Source: Candidatus Binataceae bacterium
GTDB lineage: Bacteria; Desulfobacterota; Binatia; Binatales; Binataceae
Assembly (NCBI GenBank): GCA_035500095.1
Contig: DATJXN010000057.1
Coordinates: 1 to 37,756, forward strand
Reading direction: 5' to 3'
Length of the DNA: 37,756 nt
Part shown: piece by piece, positions 25,895 to 34,821 of the stretch
How the letters are laid out: each line of letters begins with the position of its first letter
Numbering within the stretch: the stretch's first letter is position 1
Notes under the pieces: generated by a model
Seen by the model: the letters and a program-made list of their open reading frames with translations, nothing else
The model's database searches: none
Told to the model about the DNA's origin: nothing
Made by a program: the position numbers and the translations under genes

Positions 25895-26620
25895 CTAGCG
25901 CTCAGGGTTGCGCTGCGGCTCGAGCACGATTTCCAGCGGGCACGCGCGCGCCGGCGCCCGCACCACGGACATCACCGCGTCCGCCACATCTTCGGCCGAG
26001 AGCATCAGCGAGCGATCGAGGCGTTTGTTGGACGGGATGAGCGCGGTGTCGACCAGCCCCGGGATTATCACCGACAACTTGACCCCGCTCGGACGCAGTT
26101 CGGCGAAGGCCGCGCGGCTGAACGCGATCAGCCCGGCCTTGGCCGCTGCATAGACCGCCTCGCCCGCCGGCGTATTACGTGCCGCTGCCGAGGCGACGTT
26201 TACGATGGCGCCGCCACCGTCTTTGGCCATCCGCGCCGCCGCAAGGCGCGCGAGCGCGATTGGCGCGCGCAGATTCACGGCCAGGATGCGGTCCAGCGCG
26301 GCGGTGCCGAGCTTGACCAGCGGCGTGCGCGGCGGCGCCCATCCGGCATTGTTCACCAGCACGTCGATGCGCCCAAAGTGCTCGAGCACGGCGTCGAACA
26401 GGGTCTGCGGGCTGTCCTCGCCGGCGAGATCGATCAGCACGATGAGCGAGCGTGCGGGGTCGAGGCCTGAGAGGCGCCGTGTCTCTTCGAGTTCGTCGAA
26501 ACTGCGCGCGGCAACACATAGCGCGTAGCCATCGCGCGCGAGCGCAAGCGCGGTCGCGCGGCCGATCCCGCGTCCCGCACCGGTCACGAGCGCCACGCGC
26601 TGTTCTGCCTGCTCTGCCAT
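25895..26620 (-). CDS. SDR-family oxidoreductase
   Basis: 241 residues from ATG 26620 (MAEQAEQRVALVTGAG); the longer open frame to 26767 adds residues with no family character and would overlap the upstream region of the phosphomannomutase gene. Motifs are TGAGRGIG for the dinucleotide, LVNNAG, Ser in VASAAARN and Y-AAA-K. The C-terminus departs from FabG types. It is on the opposite strand from the neighbouring SDR, and the two share no close identity by eye. Confidence 0.9.
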   Translation of the reverse strand: MAEQAEQRVALVTGAGRGIGRATALALARDGYALCVAARSFDELEETRRLSGLDPARSLIVLIDLAGEDSPQTLFDAVLEHFGRIDVLVNNAGWAPPRTPLVKLGTAALDRILAVNLRAPIALARLAAARMAKDGGGAIVNVASAAARNTPAGEAVYAAAKAGLIAFSRAAFAELRPSGVKLSVIIPGLVDTALIPSNKRLDRSLMLSAEDVADAVMSVVRAPARACPLEIVLEPQRNPER

Positions 26621-26769
26621 CCCGCATGAATGCCCGGCGGCGGCGCCGCGGCGGTCAAAAATGCAGCTTGCACGATCAAGCCGACTTCCACAAACTGTGA
26701 TGGATAACGGCCGCGGGCGGGGACTACCGTCGGCGGCGGCTCGGCGTCGGGAGGAGGCATTCGGCAAGC

Positions 26770-28125
26770 GTGAATCCGCAGGTTTTTCGCGAGTACGACA
26801 TTCGCGGCATCGTCGAGCGCGATTTCGACGACGACTTTGTCGTAAATCTGGGCCGCGCCTACGCGACGATGCTTCGGCGGGTGGGCAAGACGACGATCAC
26901 GCTCGGGCGCGACTGCCGGCTCTCGTCGGACCGCCTGTTCGGACTGCTGAGCGACGGTCTTCTCCAGAGCGGCATCAACGTGGTCGATATCGGCGTCGTG
27001 CCGACGCCGCTGCTGTATTTTTCGGTGATTCACTGGCGGATGGACGGCGGCGCCATGATCACCGGGAGTCACAATGCCGCCGAGTATAACGGCTTCAAGC
27101 TGGGCATCGGCCCTTCGACCATCTACGGCGATGAGATCCAGGAGGCCCGCCGCATCATCGAGCGCAAGGATTTCATCTCCGCGCCAGCGCGCGGCACGTT
27201 AAGCTCGCGCCCGGTGCACGGCGACTACAACGATTTCATCAAACGCACCATCACGTTGCGGCCCGGGCTCAAGGTCGCAGTCGACGGCGGCAACGGATGC
27301 GGCGGCGTGGTCGCGGCGCCGCTGATGCGCGAATTGGGGCTCGAGACAGTCGAGCTTTTCATCGAGATGGACGGCCGCTTTCCCAACCACCACCCGGACC
27401 CCACCGTCGAAGAGAACATGCGCGACCTCATCGCGGCGGTGAAAAGCAGCGGTGCCGGAATCGGAATCGCCTACGACGGCGACGCCGACCGCATCGGCGC
27501 GGTGGACGAGAACGGCCGCATCGTATGGGGCGACGAGTTGATGGTGGTGTTTTCGCGCACGATTCTGCGCGAGCGGCCGGGCGCCGCGATTATCGGCGAC
27601 GTCAAGTGCTCCAACCGCATGTACGACGACATCGCCGCGCACGGCGGCCGCGCGATCATGTGGAAAACCGGCCATTCGCTGATCAAGAGCAAGCTCAAGG
27701 AGGAGCACGCCGCGCTCGCCGGCGAGATGAGCGGACACATGTTTTTTGCCGATCGCTACTACGGGTTCGACGACGCGATCTACGCTTCCTTCCGCCTGCT
27801 CGAGATCGTAAGCCGCGAGCAGCGCGGCCTCGCGAAAATCCTCGCGGATCTTCCGAAGAGCTGCTTTACTCCCGAAATTCGCCTCGATTGCGCCGACGAG
27901 AGCAAGTTCGAACTCGTGCGCAAGGCCGCCGACTACTTTCGCGGCCGCTACGACGTGATTGAAATCGACGGCGTGCGGGTGAAGTTCCCCGGTGGATGGG
28001 GCCTGGTGCGCGCCTCGAATACGCAGCCCGCGCTGGTGATGCGCTTCGAGGCAGGCGACGAAAAAACCCTCGGCGAAATTCGCACGTTGTTCGAGAGCAA
28101 ACTCAAAGAATTGGGAGCGATGTGA
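26770..28125 (+). CDS. Phosphomannomutase/phosphoglucomutase
   Basis: Interconverts mannose-6-phosphate and mannose-1-phosphate (and the glucose forms). 451 residues, GTG start. The four-domain alpha-phosphohexomutase landmarks are REYDIRG near the start, the phosphoserine loop TGSHN (Ser100), the metal loop DGDADR (236-241), the sugar-ring loop GEMSGHMFF and the phosphate-binding RASNTQPALVMRFEA. Looks like the ManB/AlgC class. Its TGA overlaps the GTG of the next gene, which uses its product. Confidence 0.94.
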   Translation: MNPQVFREYDIRGIVERDFDDDFVVNLGRAYATMLRRVGKTTITLGRDCRLSSDRLFGLLSDGLLQSGINVVDIGVVPTPLLYFSVIHWRMDGGAMITGSHNAAEYNGFKLGIGPSTIYGDEIQEARRIIERKDFISAPARGTLSSRPVHGDYNDFIKRTITLRPGLKVAVDGGNGCGGVVAAPLMRELGLETVELFIEMDGRFPNHHPDPTVEENMRDLIAAVKSSGAGIGIAYDGDADRIGAVDENGRIVWGDELMVVFSRTILRERPGAAIIGDVKCSNRMYDDIAAHGGRAIMWKTGHSLIKSKLKEEHAALAGEMSGHMFFADRYYGFDDAIYASFRLLEIVSREQRGLAKILADLPKSCFTPEIRLDCADESKFELVRKAADYFRGRYDVIEIDGVRVKFPGGWGLVRASNTQPALVMRFEAGDEKTLGEIRTLFESKLKELGAM

Positions 28126-29180
28126 GCGCGCCAAGGCCGAGCGCGCTCATCATCGCTGGCGGCCGCGGCACGCGCTTTTGGCCGGAAAGCCGCGCCTGGC
28201 GGCCCAAGCCACTTTTTTCGATCGACGGACGCAGCTCGCTGCTCGCCGACACCGTTGCGCGGGTCGCTTCGGTAACCACCCGCGCGCGTACCTTCGTGCT
28301 GGTCTCGGCCGACCAGCGGACGATCTTCCGCAAGGCCCTCCGCGGCCTTATCCCGGCGGCGAACCTTGTCATCGAACCGAGCGCGCGCGGCACCGCGGTC
28401 GCGATCGCCTATGGATGCGCGACCGTCGCGCATCGCGCCGGCCCTGGCGTGGTCGCCGTGATGCCGGCCGACCATTACATCACTCCGCCGCAGGCCTTTC
28501 GCCGCACGCTTGCCGACGCTATCGCGTTTGCCGCCGCGCGCCACGCGGTAGTCGTGATCGGTGTCGTCCCCGACCGCCCCGAGCCGGGTTACGGCTATCA
28601 GCAGATCGGGCGGCCGGTAGGGCGCGGGTTCGAGGTGGTGCGCTTCGTCGAAAAGCCGCCGCTCAATGCGGCGCGCCGGATGGTCGCGTCGGGGAAGTTT
28701 CTGTGGAACGCCGGGATGTTCGTGATGGAGCCCGCGACGCTGCTCTCCGAACTCGACCAGCACGCGCCCGATCTGGGGCGCGCGATGCGCGAGTTCGGCG
28801 GCGCGTCGCCGGCCGCGGTCGCGCGCATCTATCGCAGCCTCGATTTCGACGCCTTCGATCGCGTGGTCGCCGAAAAGAGCCGCAACGTGCTGGGCGTGCA
28901 GGCGCGCTTTCGATGGCATGACGTGGGAAGCTGGGAGGGGCTCTGGGAGGCGCTCGGCGGGCGCGACGCCAACGTGCTCAAGGGCGAAGTGATCGCGCTC
29001 GACAGCGAAGGCGTGCTCGCGCGCGGCGCGAAGGGCCGCTTGATGGTGTTGCTGGGCGTTAAGGACCTGGTTGCGGTCGATACCGGCGACGCCATCCTGG
29101 TCGCCGGCCGCAAAAGTTCGCAGGACCTCCGCCACGTGGTCGACGAACTCGCCCGCCGCCGCCTGAATCGCTACCTGTAG
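28122..29180 (+). CDS. Mannose-1-phosphate guanylyltransferase
   Basis: Makes GDP-mannose from GTP and mannose-1-phosphate. GTG 28122 overlaps the phosphomannomutase stop. 352 residues: nucleotidyltransferase signature AGGRGTRFWPESR...RPKPLFS, MPADHYI and FVEKPP. It is the short, single-function form without the C-terminal isomerase domain. The product could feed cell-surface polysaccharide or the polyprenyl-phosphate-mannose route used by the PIG-V-like protein at the left end; the link is inference. Confidence 0.93.
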   Translation: MSAPRPSALIIAGGRGTRFWPESRAWRPKPLFSIDGRSSLLADTVARVASVTTRARTFVLVSADQRTIFRKALRGLIPAANLVIEPSARGTAVAIAYGCATVAHRAGPGVVAVMPADHYITPPQAFRRTLADAIAFAAARHAVVVIGVVPDRPEPGYGYQQIGRPVGRGFEVVRFVEKPPLNAARRMVASGKFLWNAGMFVMEPATLLSELDQHAPDLGRAMREFGGASPAAVARIYRSLDFDAFDRVVAEKSRNVLGVQARFRWHDVGSWEGLWEALGGRDANVLKGEVIALDSEGVLARGAKGRLMVLLGVKDLVAVDTGDAILVAGRKSSQDLRHVVDELARRRLNRYL

Positions 29181-29292
29181 CCGCCGCGCGGCGTTCCTTT
29201 CTTTGTGCTTTGCGCCCGCCGATGCGCTAGGATGCGCGCGTTCCGGCCTCGACGAATCACATTCTTCGCCGGACGAGGTGAGAATCTTGAAG

Positions 29293-29823
29293 ATGAAAGA
29301 TCTGCGGCGCGTTGTAACCGGCATCGACGAATCCGGCAAGTCCTACGTTGCGATAGACGGGCCCGGTGCGGGTGTTATCGAAGAGGGCGGCGCTGGGCTC
29401 GCTGAGGTCTGGGTCACCGACACGACGCCCGCCGACAACGCGACGAAGGGCGATGCGGCCGCATGGAAGATGCACCTGGAACCGCCGGCCGACGGCAGCG
29501 TCTTTCGGTTCTTCCAGCTCGCTCCGGAAGACAAGACGCTCACGCCGCGCGAACTCGAGGAGCGGACAGCGGCGATGTTCGCGGCGATCGGCGGCGCGCA
29601 TTGCCGCGTCGATACCAAGCGCCATCCGAGCATGCACGCGACGCGCACGGTCGACTACGTCGTGCTGCTCTCGGGCCACGTGACGCTCCTGCTCGACAAG
29701 GGCGAAGTCGAGCTGAAGCCGTTCGACGTGGTGGTGCAGCGGGGCACGAATCACGGATGGGTCAACCGCGGAACGGAGCCGGCGCTGTTCGCCGCGGTGC
29801 TGATCGACGCCAAGCCGCTCTGA
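29293..29823 (+). CDS. Cupin-domain protein
   Basis: 176 residues from ATG 29293 (TTG 29287 is possible; GAGGTGAG lies upstream). The start MKDLRRVVTGIDESGKSYV and the cupin core (HATRTVDYVVLLSGHVTLLLDKGEVELKPFDVVVQRGTNHGWVN) match a common family of small cupins of unknown substrate. Candidate metal ligands are the His residues in RHPSMHAT and TNHGW, though the first cupin motif is not a full HxH...E...H set. Cytoplasmic, stands alone. Confidence 0.85.
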   Translation: MKDLRRVVTGIDESGKSYVAIDGPGAGVIEEGGAGLAEVWVTDTTPADNATKGDAAAWKMHLEPPADGSVFRFFQLAPEDKTLTPRELEERTAAMFAAIGGAHCRVDTKRHPSMHATRTVDYVVLLSGHVTLLLDKGEVELKPFDVVVQRGTNHGWVNRGTEPALFAAVLIDAKPL

Positions 29824-29891
29824 GAGCGGACGTACCCGGACAGCTTTCTTGAAAGGGCAGGAGTGCGGGATCTGGGCAGGGCCGCGAGAGC

Positions 29892-30350
29892 TCAGTCGAG
29901 CGCCTGCGGGTCGCACTTGAGCGCGAGGTCGCGCAGCTCGCCAACCCCGCGGTCGTCTTCGCGCGCGATCGTGCCGAGCCGCGCCGCAAACGCCGCGTCG
30001 ATCCCCTCCCAATGAAGCGCCTGCTGGTTCATCGCGCGCGAGAGTTCAAGCAGGATCTCGAGGTCTTCGCTCGTGCGCTGCCAGTTGCTCGCGCCGTCGG
30101 GACCGAGCGGGCGCGGCAGCTTCGACCATACGTGACGGTCAACGAGGATCGTGTCGAGCGTTCGCGCATGCTCGGCCTGGCGCGCCGCGAGCGCGCGAAG
30201 TCCGGCGGCGATATTCGGATAGGTGCAAAGCTCGGCATGCCGGGCGAGGCGGTTTGCGAGTTCCTGATGGCGTCCGGCGATCTCGGCAAGCTCGGAGAGC
30301 CTCCGCGCTTCGGGCGCCGGCGTGGCGAAGATGCGTTCGATTATGCTCAT
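29892..30350 (-). CDS. Helical protein of unknown function
   Basis: 152 residues, predicted mostly alpha-helical with many Ala, Leu, Glu and Arg, no signal or membrane segment. I do not recognise the family; repeated His and Glu in LARHAELCTYP and ARQAEHARTLD recall ferritin-like or haemerythrin-like bundles but are not diagnostic. It lies 6 nt downstream of the HExxH protein gene on the same strand, so the two likely form a small operon. Confidence 0.65.
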   Translation of the reverse strand: MSIIERIFATPAPEARRLSELAEIAGRHQELANRLARHAELCTYPNIAAGLRALAARQAEHARTLDTILVDRHVWSKLPRPLGPDGASNWQRTSEDLEILLELSRAMNQQALHWEGIDAAFAARLGTIAREDDRGVGELRDLALKCDPQALD

Positions 30351-30356
30351 CGGATT

Positions 30357-30947
30357 TCAGACCTGTTTCGCGCCTGAGTCGGGCGGCAGGATCGCGCGCA
30401 CCAGGAACGATTCCCGCTTGAAGAAGCCGCGCGTGTGGTAGGAGTTGCCGAGCCGGAAGACGGCGTAGTCGAAGTAATGCGCCAGCTCGTGCATCAGAGT
30501 CCGCAGAAAAGTTTTGGGCTTGACCACGTCGTGGCGCGCCGCCGTGCGCGTCCACAGCACGATCCGCGGCGCATCGGGGTAAAAGATGCCGTGAAGCTCG
30601 CCGCGCTGATTGCGCGGCCGCACGCCTTTTACGTCGATCGGCACGACGCGCACGCCCGCGAGCCGGCATAGTTCGCCCACCAGCGCCTGCGCCGCGCGCC
30701 CCGTTCCAGCGAGGTTGCCGCCCTCGAGTAGCGCGATCACCGCCTCGGCGAGGGCGAGCACGGAGGGCCCGGCCGCGAGGTCGAAGCCGTCGATCGCGTC
30801 GCTGCGCAGATAGACCTTCTGGTCGCGCGGCGCGAGCCGGTAGAAGAACCCCGGCAGTGCGGGGGTGGCGTCGGCGGCAGCACCGGGTCGCGGCGCGGCG
30901 GTGCGCGATCGCGGCGGAGCCGCGCGATGACCGCCGCCTGTTTTCAA
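30357..30947 (-). CDS. HExxH zinc-metallopeptidase-like protein
   Basis: 196 residues from TTG 30947 (GAGGGG upstream). The metal motif is HELAHYFD (His153, Glu154, His157), in FLRTLMHELAHYFDYAVF, with SYHTRGFFKRESF downstream possibly giving a third ligand. The N-terminal ~30 residues are Pro/Ala/Arg-rich. The layout recalls SprT-like or small deltaproteobacterial metalloproteases; substrate unknown. Probably cytoplasmic. Operon with the helical protein. Confidence 0.75.
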   Translation of the reverse strand: MKTGGGHRAAPPRSRTAAPRPGAAADATPALPGFFYRLAPRDQKVYLRSDAIDGFDLAAGPSVLALAEAVIALLEGGNLAGTGRAAQALVGELCRLAGVRVVPIDVKGVRPRNQRGELHGIFYPDAPRIVLWTRTAARHDVVKPKTFLRTLMHELAHYFDYAVFRLGNSYHTRGFFKRESFLVRAILPPDSGAKQV

Positions 30948-31057
30948 AAAACCCCTCGCACGGTGCCTCGCAATAGCCGCCCCGGCTCTCGTATCATCGG
31001 AGTCATCCCGTAGTAATCATCCGAGACTCGTAAACGAATACCGGAGAACGCTCGCCT

Positions 31058-31540
31058 ATGGAACTCAGCGCGATCGAAATCGTCAAGCCCGCCGACGCCA
31101 ACGTCATCATCGGCCAGGCCCACTTCATCAAGACCGTCGAGGACCTGTACGAGGCGGTGATTGGCGCGGTGCCGGCGGTCAAGTTCGGCGTCGCCTTTTG
31201 CGAGGCCTCGGGCCCGTGCCTCATCCGCCACACCGGGACCGATGCCGGTCTGGAAGAGGCCGCGGTGGGCGCGGCCAGGATGATCGGCGCGGGTCACGTG
31301 TTCGTAATCATGCTCGGCAACGCCTTTCCGATAAACGTGCTCAACCAGGTGAAGGCGGTCGCCGAGGTGTGCACGATCTTCTGCGCCACGGCCAATGATG
31401 TGCGCGTGATCGTAGCCGCGGAGAGCGGCGTGCGCGGCGTGCTGGGCGTAATCGACGGCAGTGCGCCCAAGGGTGTCGAGGGGGAGCAGGATCAGGCCGA
31501 CCGCCGCGCGATGCTGCGCCGCTTCGGTTACAAGCAATAG
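31058..31540 (+). CDS. Adenosine-specific kinase family protein (DUF355)
   Basis: 160 residues, typical of this small family, with MELSAIEIVKPADANVIIGQAHFIKTVEDLYEA at the start and GVRGVLGVIDGSAPKGVE near the end. An archaeal member has been described as an adenosine-specific kinase, but the function in bacteria is not well established. GGAG precedes the ATG. It lies 99 nt before the MeaA-type mutase gene; the two could be co-transcribed. Confidence 0.85.
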   Translation: MELSAIEIVKPADANVIIGQAHFIKTVEDLYEAVIGAVPAVKFGVAFCEASGPCLIRHTGTDAGLEEAAVGAARMIGAGHVFVIMLGNAFPINVLNQVKAVAEVCTIFCATANDVRVIVAAESGVRGVLGVIDGSAPKGVEGEQDQADRRAMLRRFGYKQ

Positions 31541-31639
31541 TCGCGATTTACTTTTCCATGGCTATGCCGGAGGGGTGCTGGAATCGGCGGGCGCGGGCCA
31601 TTACGCTTTAAGCGATCGCGAGACGAGATCGGAGAACCG

Positions 31640-33604
31640 ATGAATCGAGCCGCCGCCACGTCCACGCCCGAGGCGAAAAAAAAGTCCGCTCCGCGCGAGC
31701 CCTGGATTATCAGGACCTACGCCGGTTTCGGCGACGCGCGCCAGGCCAATCGCCGCTTCCTCGAGAATCTGAGCCGCGGCCAGCGCGGACTCTCGATCGC
31801 TTTCGACCTGCCCACGCAAAACGGCTACGACCCCGACGCGCCGGTCGCCGCCGGCGAGGTCGGCAAGGCCGGCGTCTCGATCTGCCACTGGCGCGACATG
31901 GAGGAGTTGCTCGCCGGGATCGACCTCGGCGCGATCAACACCTCGATGACCATCAACGCGACCGCGCCGTTTCTGCTCGCGCTCTACCTGGTGGTCGCGG
32001 AGAAGCGCGGCGTCGCCTGGACGGAGCTCCGCGGCACGACCCAGAACGATCTGCTTAAGGAATTCGTCGCGCGCGGCACCTCGATTTTCCATCCCGAGGT
32101 TTCCTTCCGCATCTCGACCGAACTAATCAACTTTGCGGTCGAGCGCGTGCCCAACTGGAATCCAATCAACTGTTGCGGCTACCACTACATGGAGAGCGGC
32201 GCCGGCCCGGCCGAGGAGATCGGCTACACCTTCGGCAACGCGATGATGATTCTCGACGCGCTGCGTCCGCGGCTCGCGCCCGAAGCGTTCGAGCAGACCG
32301 TGCGGCGCATCTCGTTCTTCATCAATAGCGGTATTGAGCTGGTGCCCGAAATCAGCAAGGTGCGCGCCTACTTCAAGCTCTGGCGCGATCTCTGCCGCGA
32401 CGAGTACAGCATCGACGGCGTCGCGTTTCGCGCCGGATGCCAGGTGCGCTCGCTGACGCTGACCGAGCGCCAGCCCGAACTGAATATCATCCGCATCGCG
32501 TACGAGGCGCTGCCCGTGGTGATCTCGGCCGCGGCGCGCGTCAACGCGCTGCAGCTTCCCGGTTTTCGGGAAGCGATGGCGCTGCCTGACCAGGCCGAGC
32601 AGGCGCTGAGTCTCCGCACGCAGCAAATCCTGATGCACGAGACCGGCCTTGCCGAGTGGGGCGATATCTTCGAGGGCAGCAAGGTGGTCGAGAAGCTGAC
32701 GGGCGAGATTGCCGAGCGGGCGCGCGCGATCGCGCTTGGGCTCCGCGCCGCGGGCTACGCGCGCGCGATCGCCGCCGTCGGCGGCGAGCTCACGCGTCTG
32801 CTCGCCGAGCGCCAGCGCAAACTCGCAAGCGGCGAGCTGGTGCAGGTCGGCGTCAACGCGTTTCTCGACGATATCGGGCTTACCGGCCAGGGCGCCGTCG
32901 CCGACGATGCCGCCGCCCACGCGGTGGCCGAGCGCGACCGGATAGAGTCGGTCGTCCGCTGGCGCCGCGAGCGCGACGCTCGCGACGGCGGCGGCGCGGT
33001 CGCCCGCGCGCTCGAAGCGCTCGAGCGCGCGGCCGCAAGCGGCGCGGGCGTAATGGAGCCGACGCTCGAGCTTGCGCGCGCGGGCGGCACGGTCGGCGAA
33101 TGGACCGCCGCGCTCGAGCGCGCGACCAACGGCCGCTACACGCCGCCCGTGCTCGACCGCACGGTGGCGCTTGCGCCGCTCGAAATGCCGCGCGCTCCGC
33201 GGCGCATCCGTATCGCGCTCGGCAAGGCCGGGCTCGACGGCCACATCAACGCGGTCAAGCTGCTCGCGCACGCCTGCATGCAGGCCGGGATGGAAGTGAT
33301 CCTGGCGGGGTTCAAGCAGACGCCCGCGCAGATGGTCGAGACCGCGCTGCAGGAGGACGCCGAAGTGCTGGCGATAAGCTCGCTCGCCGGAGCCCATCTG
33401 GCGATCGCCCGGGAGGCGATCGCGCTGCTCAAGGAGCGCGGCGCGGACGACGTGAAACTGGTGATGGGCGGAATAATTCCCGCCCGCGACCGCCAGCCGC
33501 TGCTCGAGATGGGCGTGCGCGCGGTGTTCACGCCCAAGGATTCCGATCTCGCCGAGATAGTCCGGCGGATTATCGAAATATGCGACGGAGCAGCGGCGGC
33601 TTGA
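31640..33604 (+). CDS. MeaA/ethylmalonyl-CoA-mutase-type B12-dependent acyl-CoA mutase
   Basis: 654 residues with the catalytic barrel and B12 domain in one chain. The barrel resembles Ecm/MeaA more than classical methylmalonyl-CoA mutase: WIIRTYAGFGDARQANRRF, FDLPTQNGYD, NTSMTINATAPFLLALYL and TTQNDLLKE. The C-terminal domain (about 525-650) has the SxL (SSLAGAH) and GG (VMGGIIP) parts of the cobalamin motif. The DxHxxG part reads DGHINA (Asp533, His535, Ala538), so the Gly is replaced by Ala. The substrate (methylmalonyl, ethylmalonyl or other acyl-CoA) is not settled. No epimerase or chaperone gene is adjacent. Confidence 0.88.
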   Translation: MNRAAATSTPEAKKKSAPREPWIIRTYAGFGDARQANRRFLENLSRGQRGLSIAFDLPTQNGYDPDAPVAAGEVGKAGVSICHWRDMEELLAGIDLGAINTSMTINATAPFLLALYLVVAEKRGVAWTELRGTTQNDLLKEFVARGTSIFHPEVSFRISTELINFAVERVPNWNPINCCGYHYMESGAGPAEEIGYTFGNAMMILDALRPRLAPEAFEQTVRRISFFINSGIELVPEISKVRAYFKLWRDLCRDEYSIDGVAFRAGCQVRSLTLTERQPELNIIRIAYEALPVVISAAARVNALQLPGFREAMALPDQAEQALSLRTQQILMHETGLAEWGDIFEGSKVVEKLTGEIAERARAIALGLRAAGYARAIAAVGGELTRLLAERQRKLASGELVQVGVNAFLDDIGLTGQGAVADDAAAHAVAERDRIESVVRWRRERDARDGGGAVARALEALERAAASGAGVMEPTLELARAGGTVGEWTAALERATNGRYTPPVLDRTVALAPLEMPRAPRRIRIALGKAGLDGHINAVKLLAHACMQAGMEVILAGFKQTPAQMVETALQEDAEVLAISSLAGAHLAIAREAIALLKERGADDVKLVMGGIIPARDRQPLLEMGVRAVFTPKDSDLAEIVRRIIEICDGAAAA

Positions 33605-33626
33605 CGCCGCGCGCGAGGAAAAGGGC

Positions 33627-34094
33627 ATGAAGGTACGATTTCTGTTGGGTGCGATCTGCGCAGTCGGCTTCACCGTCGCCGCCGCGACGGCGGCGCGCGC
33701 GGCTGAGGCGCGGCCGTGGCTCTGCCGCTCCAAGCCCGTGTTCTCGTCGGATTCCGCGATGAAGTACCAGATAGTCAATCACGGCGGCGAGCGCTGGCAG
33801 TTGCTATTGATGCAGTTCGAGATGGGCAGCGCGCACGACGGCTATGAGGTCGTGGCCTCCCAAGAACTGTCCTCCAACGCGGGACAGGCGAGCGGCACGC
33901 TCGCGCCCGGCCGTTACTTTGCGGTCGCGATGTACCGCGGCGAGGGAGGGCACTGGATTTGCCCCGGCTATGCGCAGGACAAGGACCGGCCCGCCGGCGC
34001 GGTCAGCCGCATCTGTTACGACGAGGATTCGCCGGGCTGCCCGGTCGCGCTGACCGTTCTTTCCGCCGCTCCCGCGTCCGCGTCCGCGCACTGA
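33627..34094 (+). CDS. Secreted protein of unknown function
   Basis: 155 residues with a clear signal peptide (MKVRFLLGAICAVGFTVAAA..., cleavage near ARA-AEA). The mature part has four or five Cys (WLC, WIC, RIC, PGC), compatible with disulfides in the periplasm. I do not recognise a family. It starts 22 nt after the mutase stop and is convergent with the next gene. Confidence 0.7.
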   Translation: MKVRFLLGAICAVGFTVAAATAARAAEARPWLCRSKPVFSSDSAMKYQIVNHGGERWQLLLMQFEMGSAHDGYEVVASQELSSNAGQASGTLAPGRYFAVAMYRGEGGHWICPGYAQDKDRPAGAVSRICYDEDSPGCPVALTVLSAAPASASAH

Positions 34095-34115
34095 CGCCCC
34101 GACCCCCGCACGACA

Positions 34116-34133
34116 AAACGGCCGCGGCCGTTT
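34116..34133. terminator. 18-bp perfect palindrome between convergent genes
   Basis: AAACGGCCGCGGCCGTTT is a perfect palindrome 22 nt after one stop and 39 nt before the other. The short A- and T-runs at its ends make a bidirectional terminator plausible, though the loop would be tight. Confidence 0.55.
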
Positions 34134-34171
34134 GCGAGGTAGGCCCCGAATCCGTTTGCGTCTATAGCCGC

Positions 34172-34759
34172 CTAGTCAGTCGGCGCGTTGCTGCCGCGCG
34201 AGCTGTCCAGGTGCCCGTCCATCGACGCCGCATTGATCGTCGTGGTCGAGCCGCCGCCGGCCGTCATCCCGGTGACGATGCAATGGTACTGGCCCGCGTC
34301 GAGGTCGTCGGCGAGCAGCTTGTGCAGCAGCGTGCGATTGCATTGCATCGTGGTCGTCGCCGGGATGCAGTATGAGCCGGCGCTGCCCGGCGCAAAGGTC
34401 AGGCTGACCTTGAACTCGCCGTCGCCCGAGCCGAACCCGCCCGAGGGCGGCGTGATGGTTCCGGTAATCGTCCCGTTGCAGACCTCTTCGGCCGGGACCG
34501 TCGGATCGACGGCGTTGAAAGTCTCCGCGCCGTTGAGATTGCCGCCGGCGTCGCCGGTCACCTGGCCGATCGCGTCAATGCTGAGCCGGGCGGCGGACGA
34601 GCTCTCCGGCGTCACGACCTCGTATCCGTTCAGGCGCAAATTGAACTTGCCCGACGCAATCGGCAGGCTGTCCGCGGCGGCCGCGCGTCGCGCGCTCATG
34701 CCCACCGCCATCAGCATTGCCGCTCCGGCAGCGATTCCGATGCGATTCCTGAGATTCAT
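34172..34759 (-). CDS. Secreted protein of unknown function
   Basis: 195 residues from ATG 34759, which has a strong GGAGGGAG. The signal peptide runs to about residue 29 (ARRAAAADS). The mature protein is rich in Gly, Thr and Ser and looks beta-rich, with three Cys (EEVC, SYC, MQC, plus HC near the end). It ends in a polar tail. No family recognised. Next to two more exported small proteins on the same strand. Confidence 0.7.
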   Translation of the reverse strand: MNLRNRIGIAAGAAMLMAVGMSARRAAAADSLPIASGKFNLRLNGYEVVTPESSSAARLSIDAIGQVTGDAGGNLNGAETFNAVDPTVPAEEVCNGTITGTITPPSGGFGSGDGEFKVSLTFAPGSAGSYCIPATTTMQCNRTLLHKLLADDLDAGQYHCIVTGMTAGGGSTTTINAASMDGHLDSSRGSNAPTD

Positions 34760-34821
34760 ACTACTCCCTCCTCGATTTTGGTTAGTGACTGTGCAGCAGC
34801 CGATGACTGAGACTGCACTTG

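Noticed and set aside
32123..33778. Long open frame antisense to the B12 mutase
   Set aside because: Same reason: GC-rich shadow with an Arg/His/Ala-rich product and no start signal.
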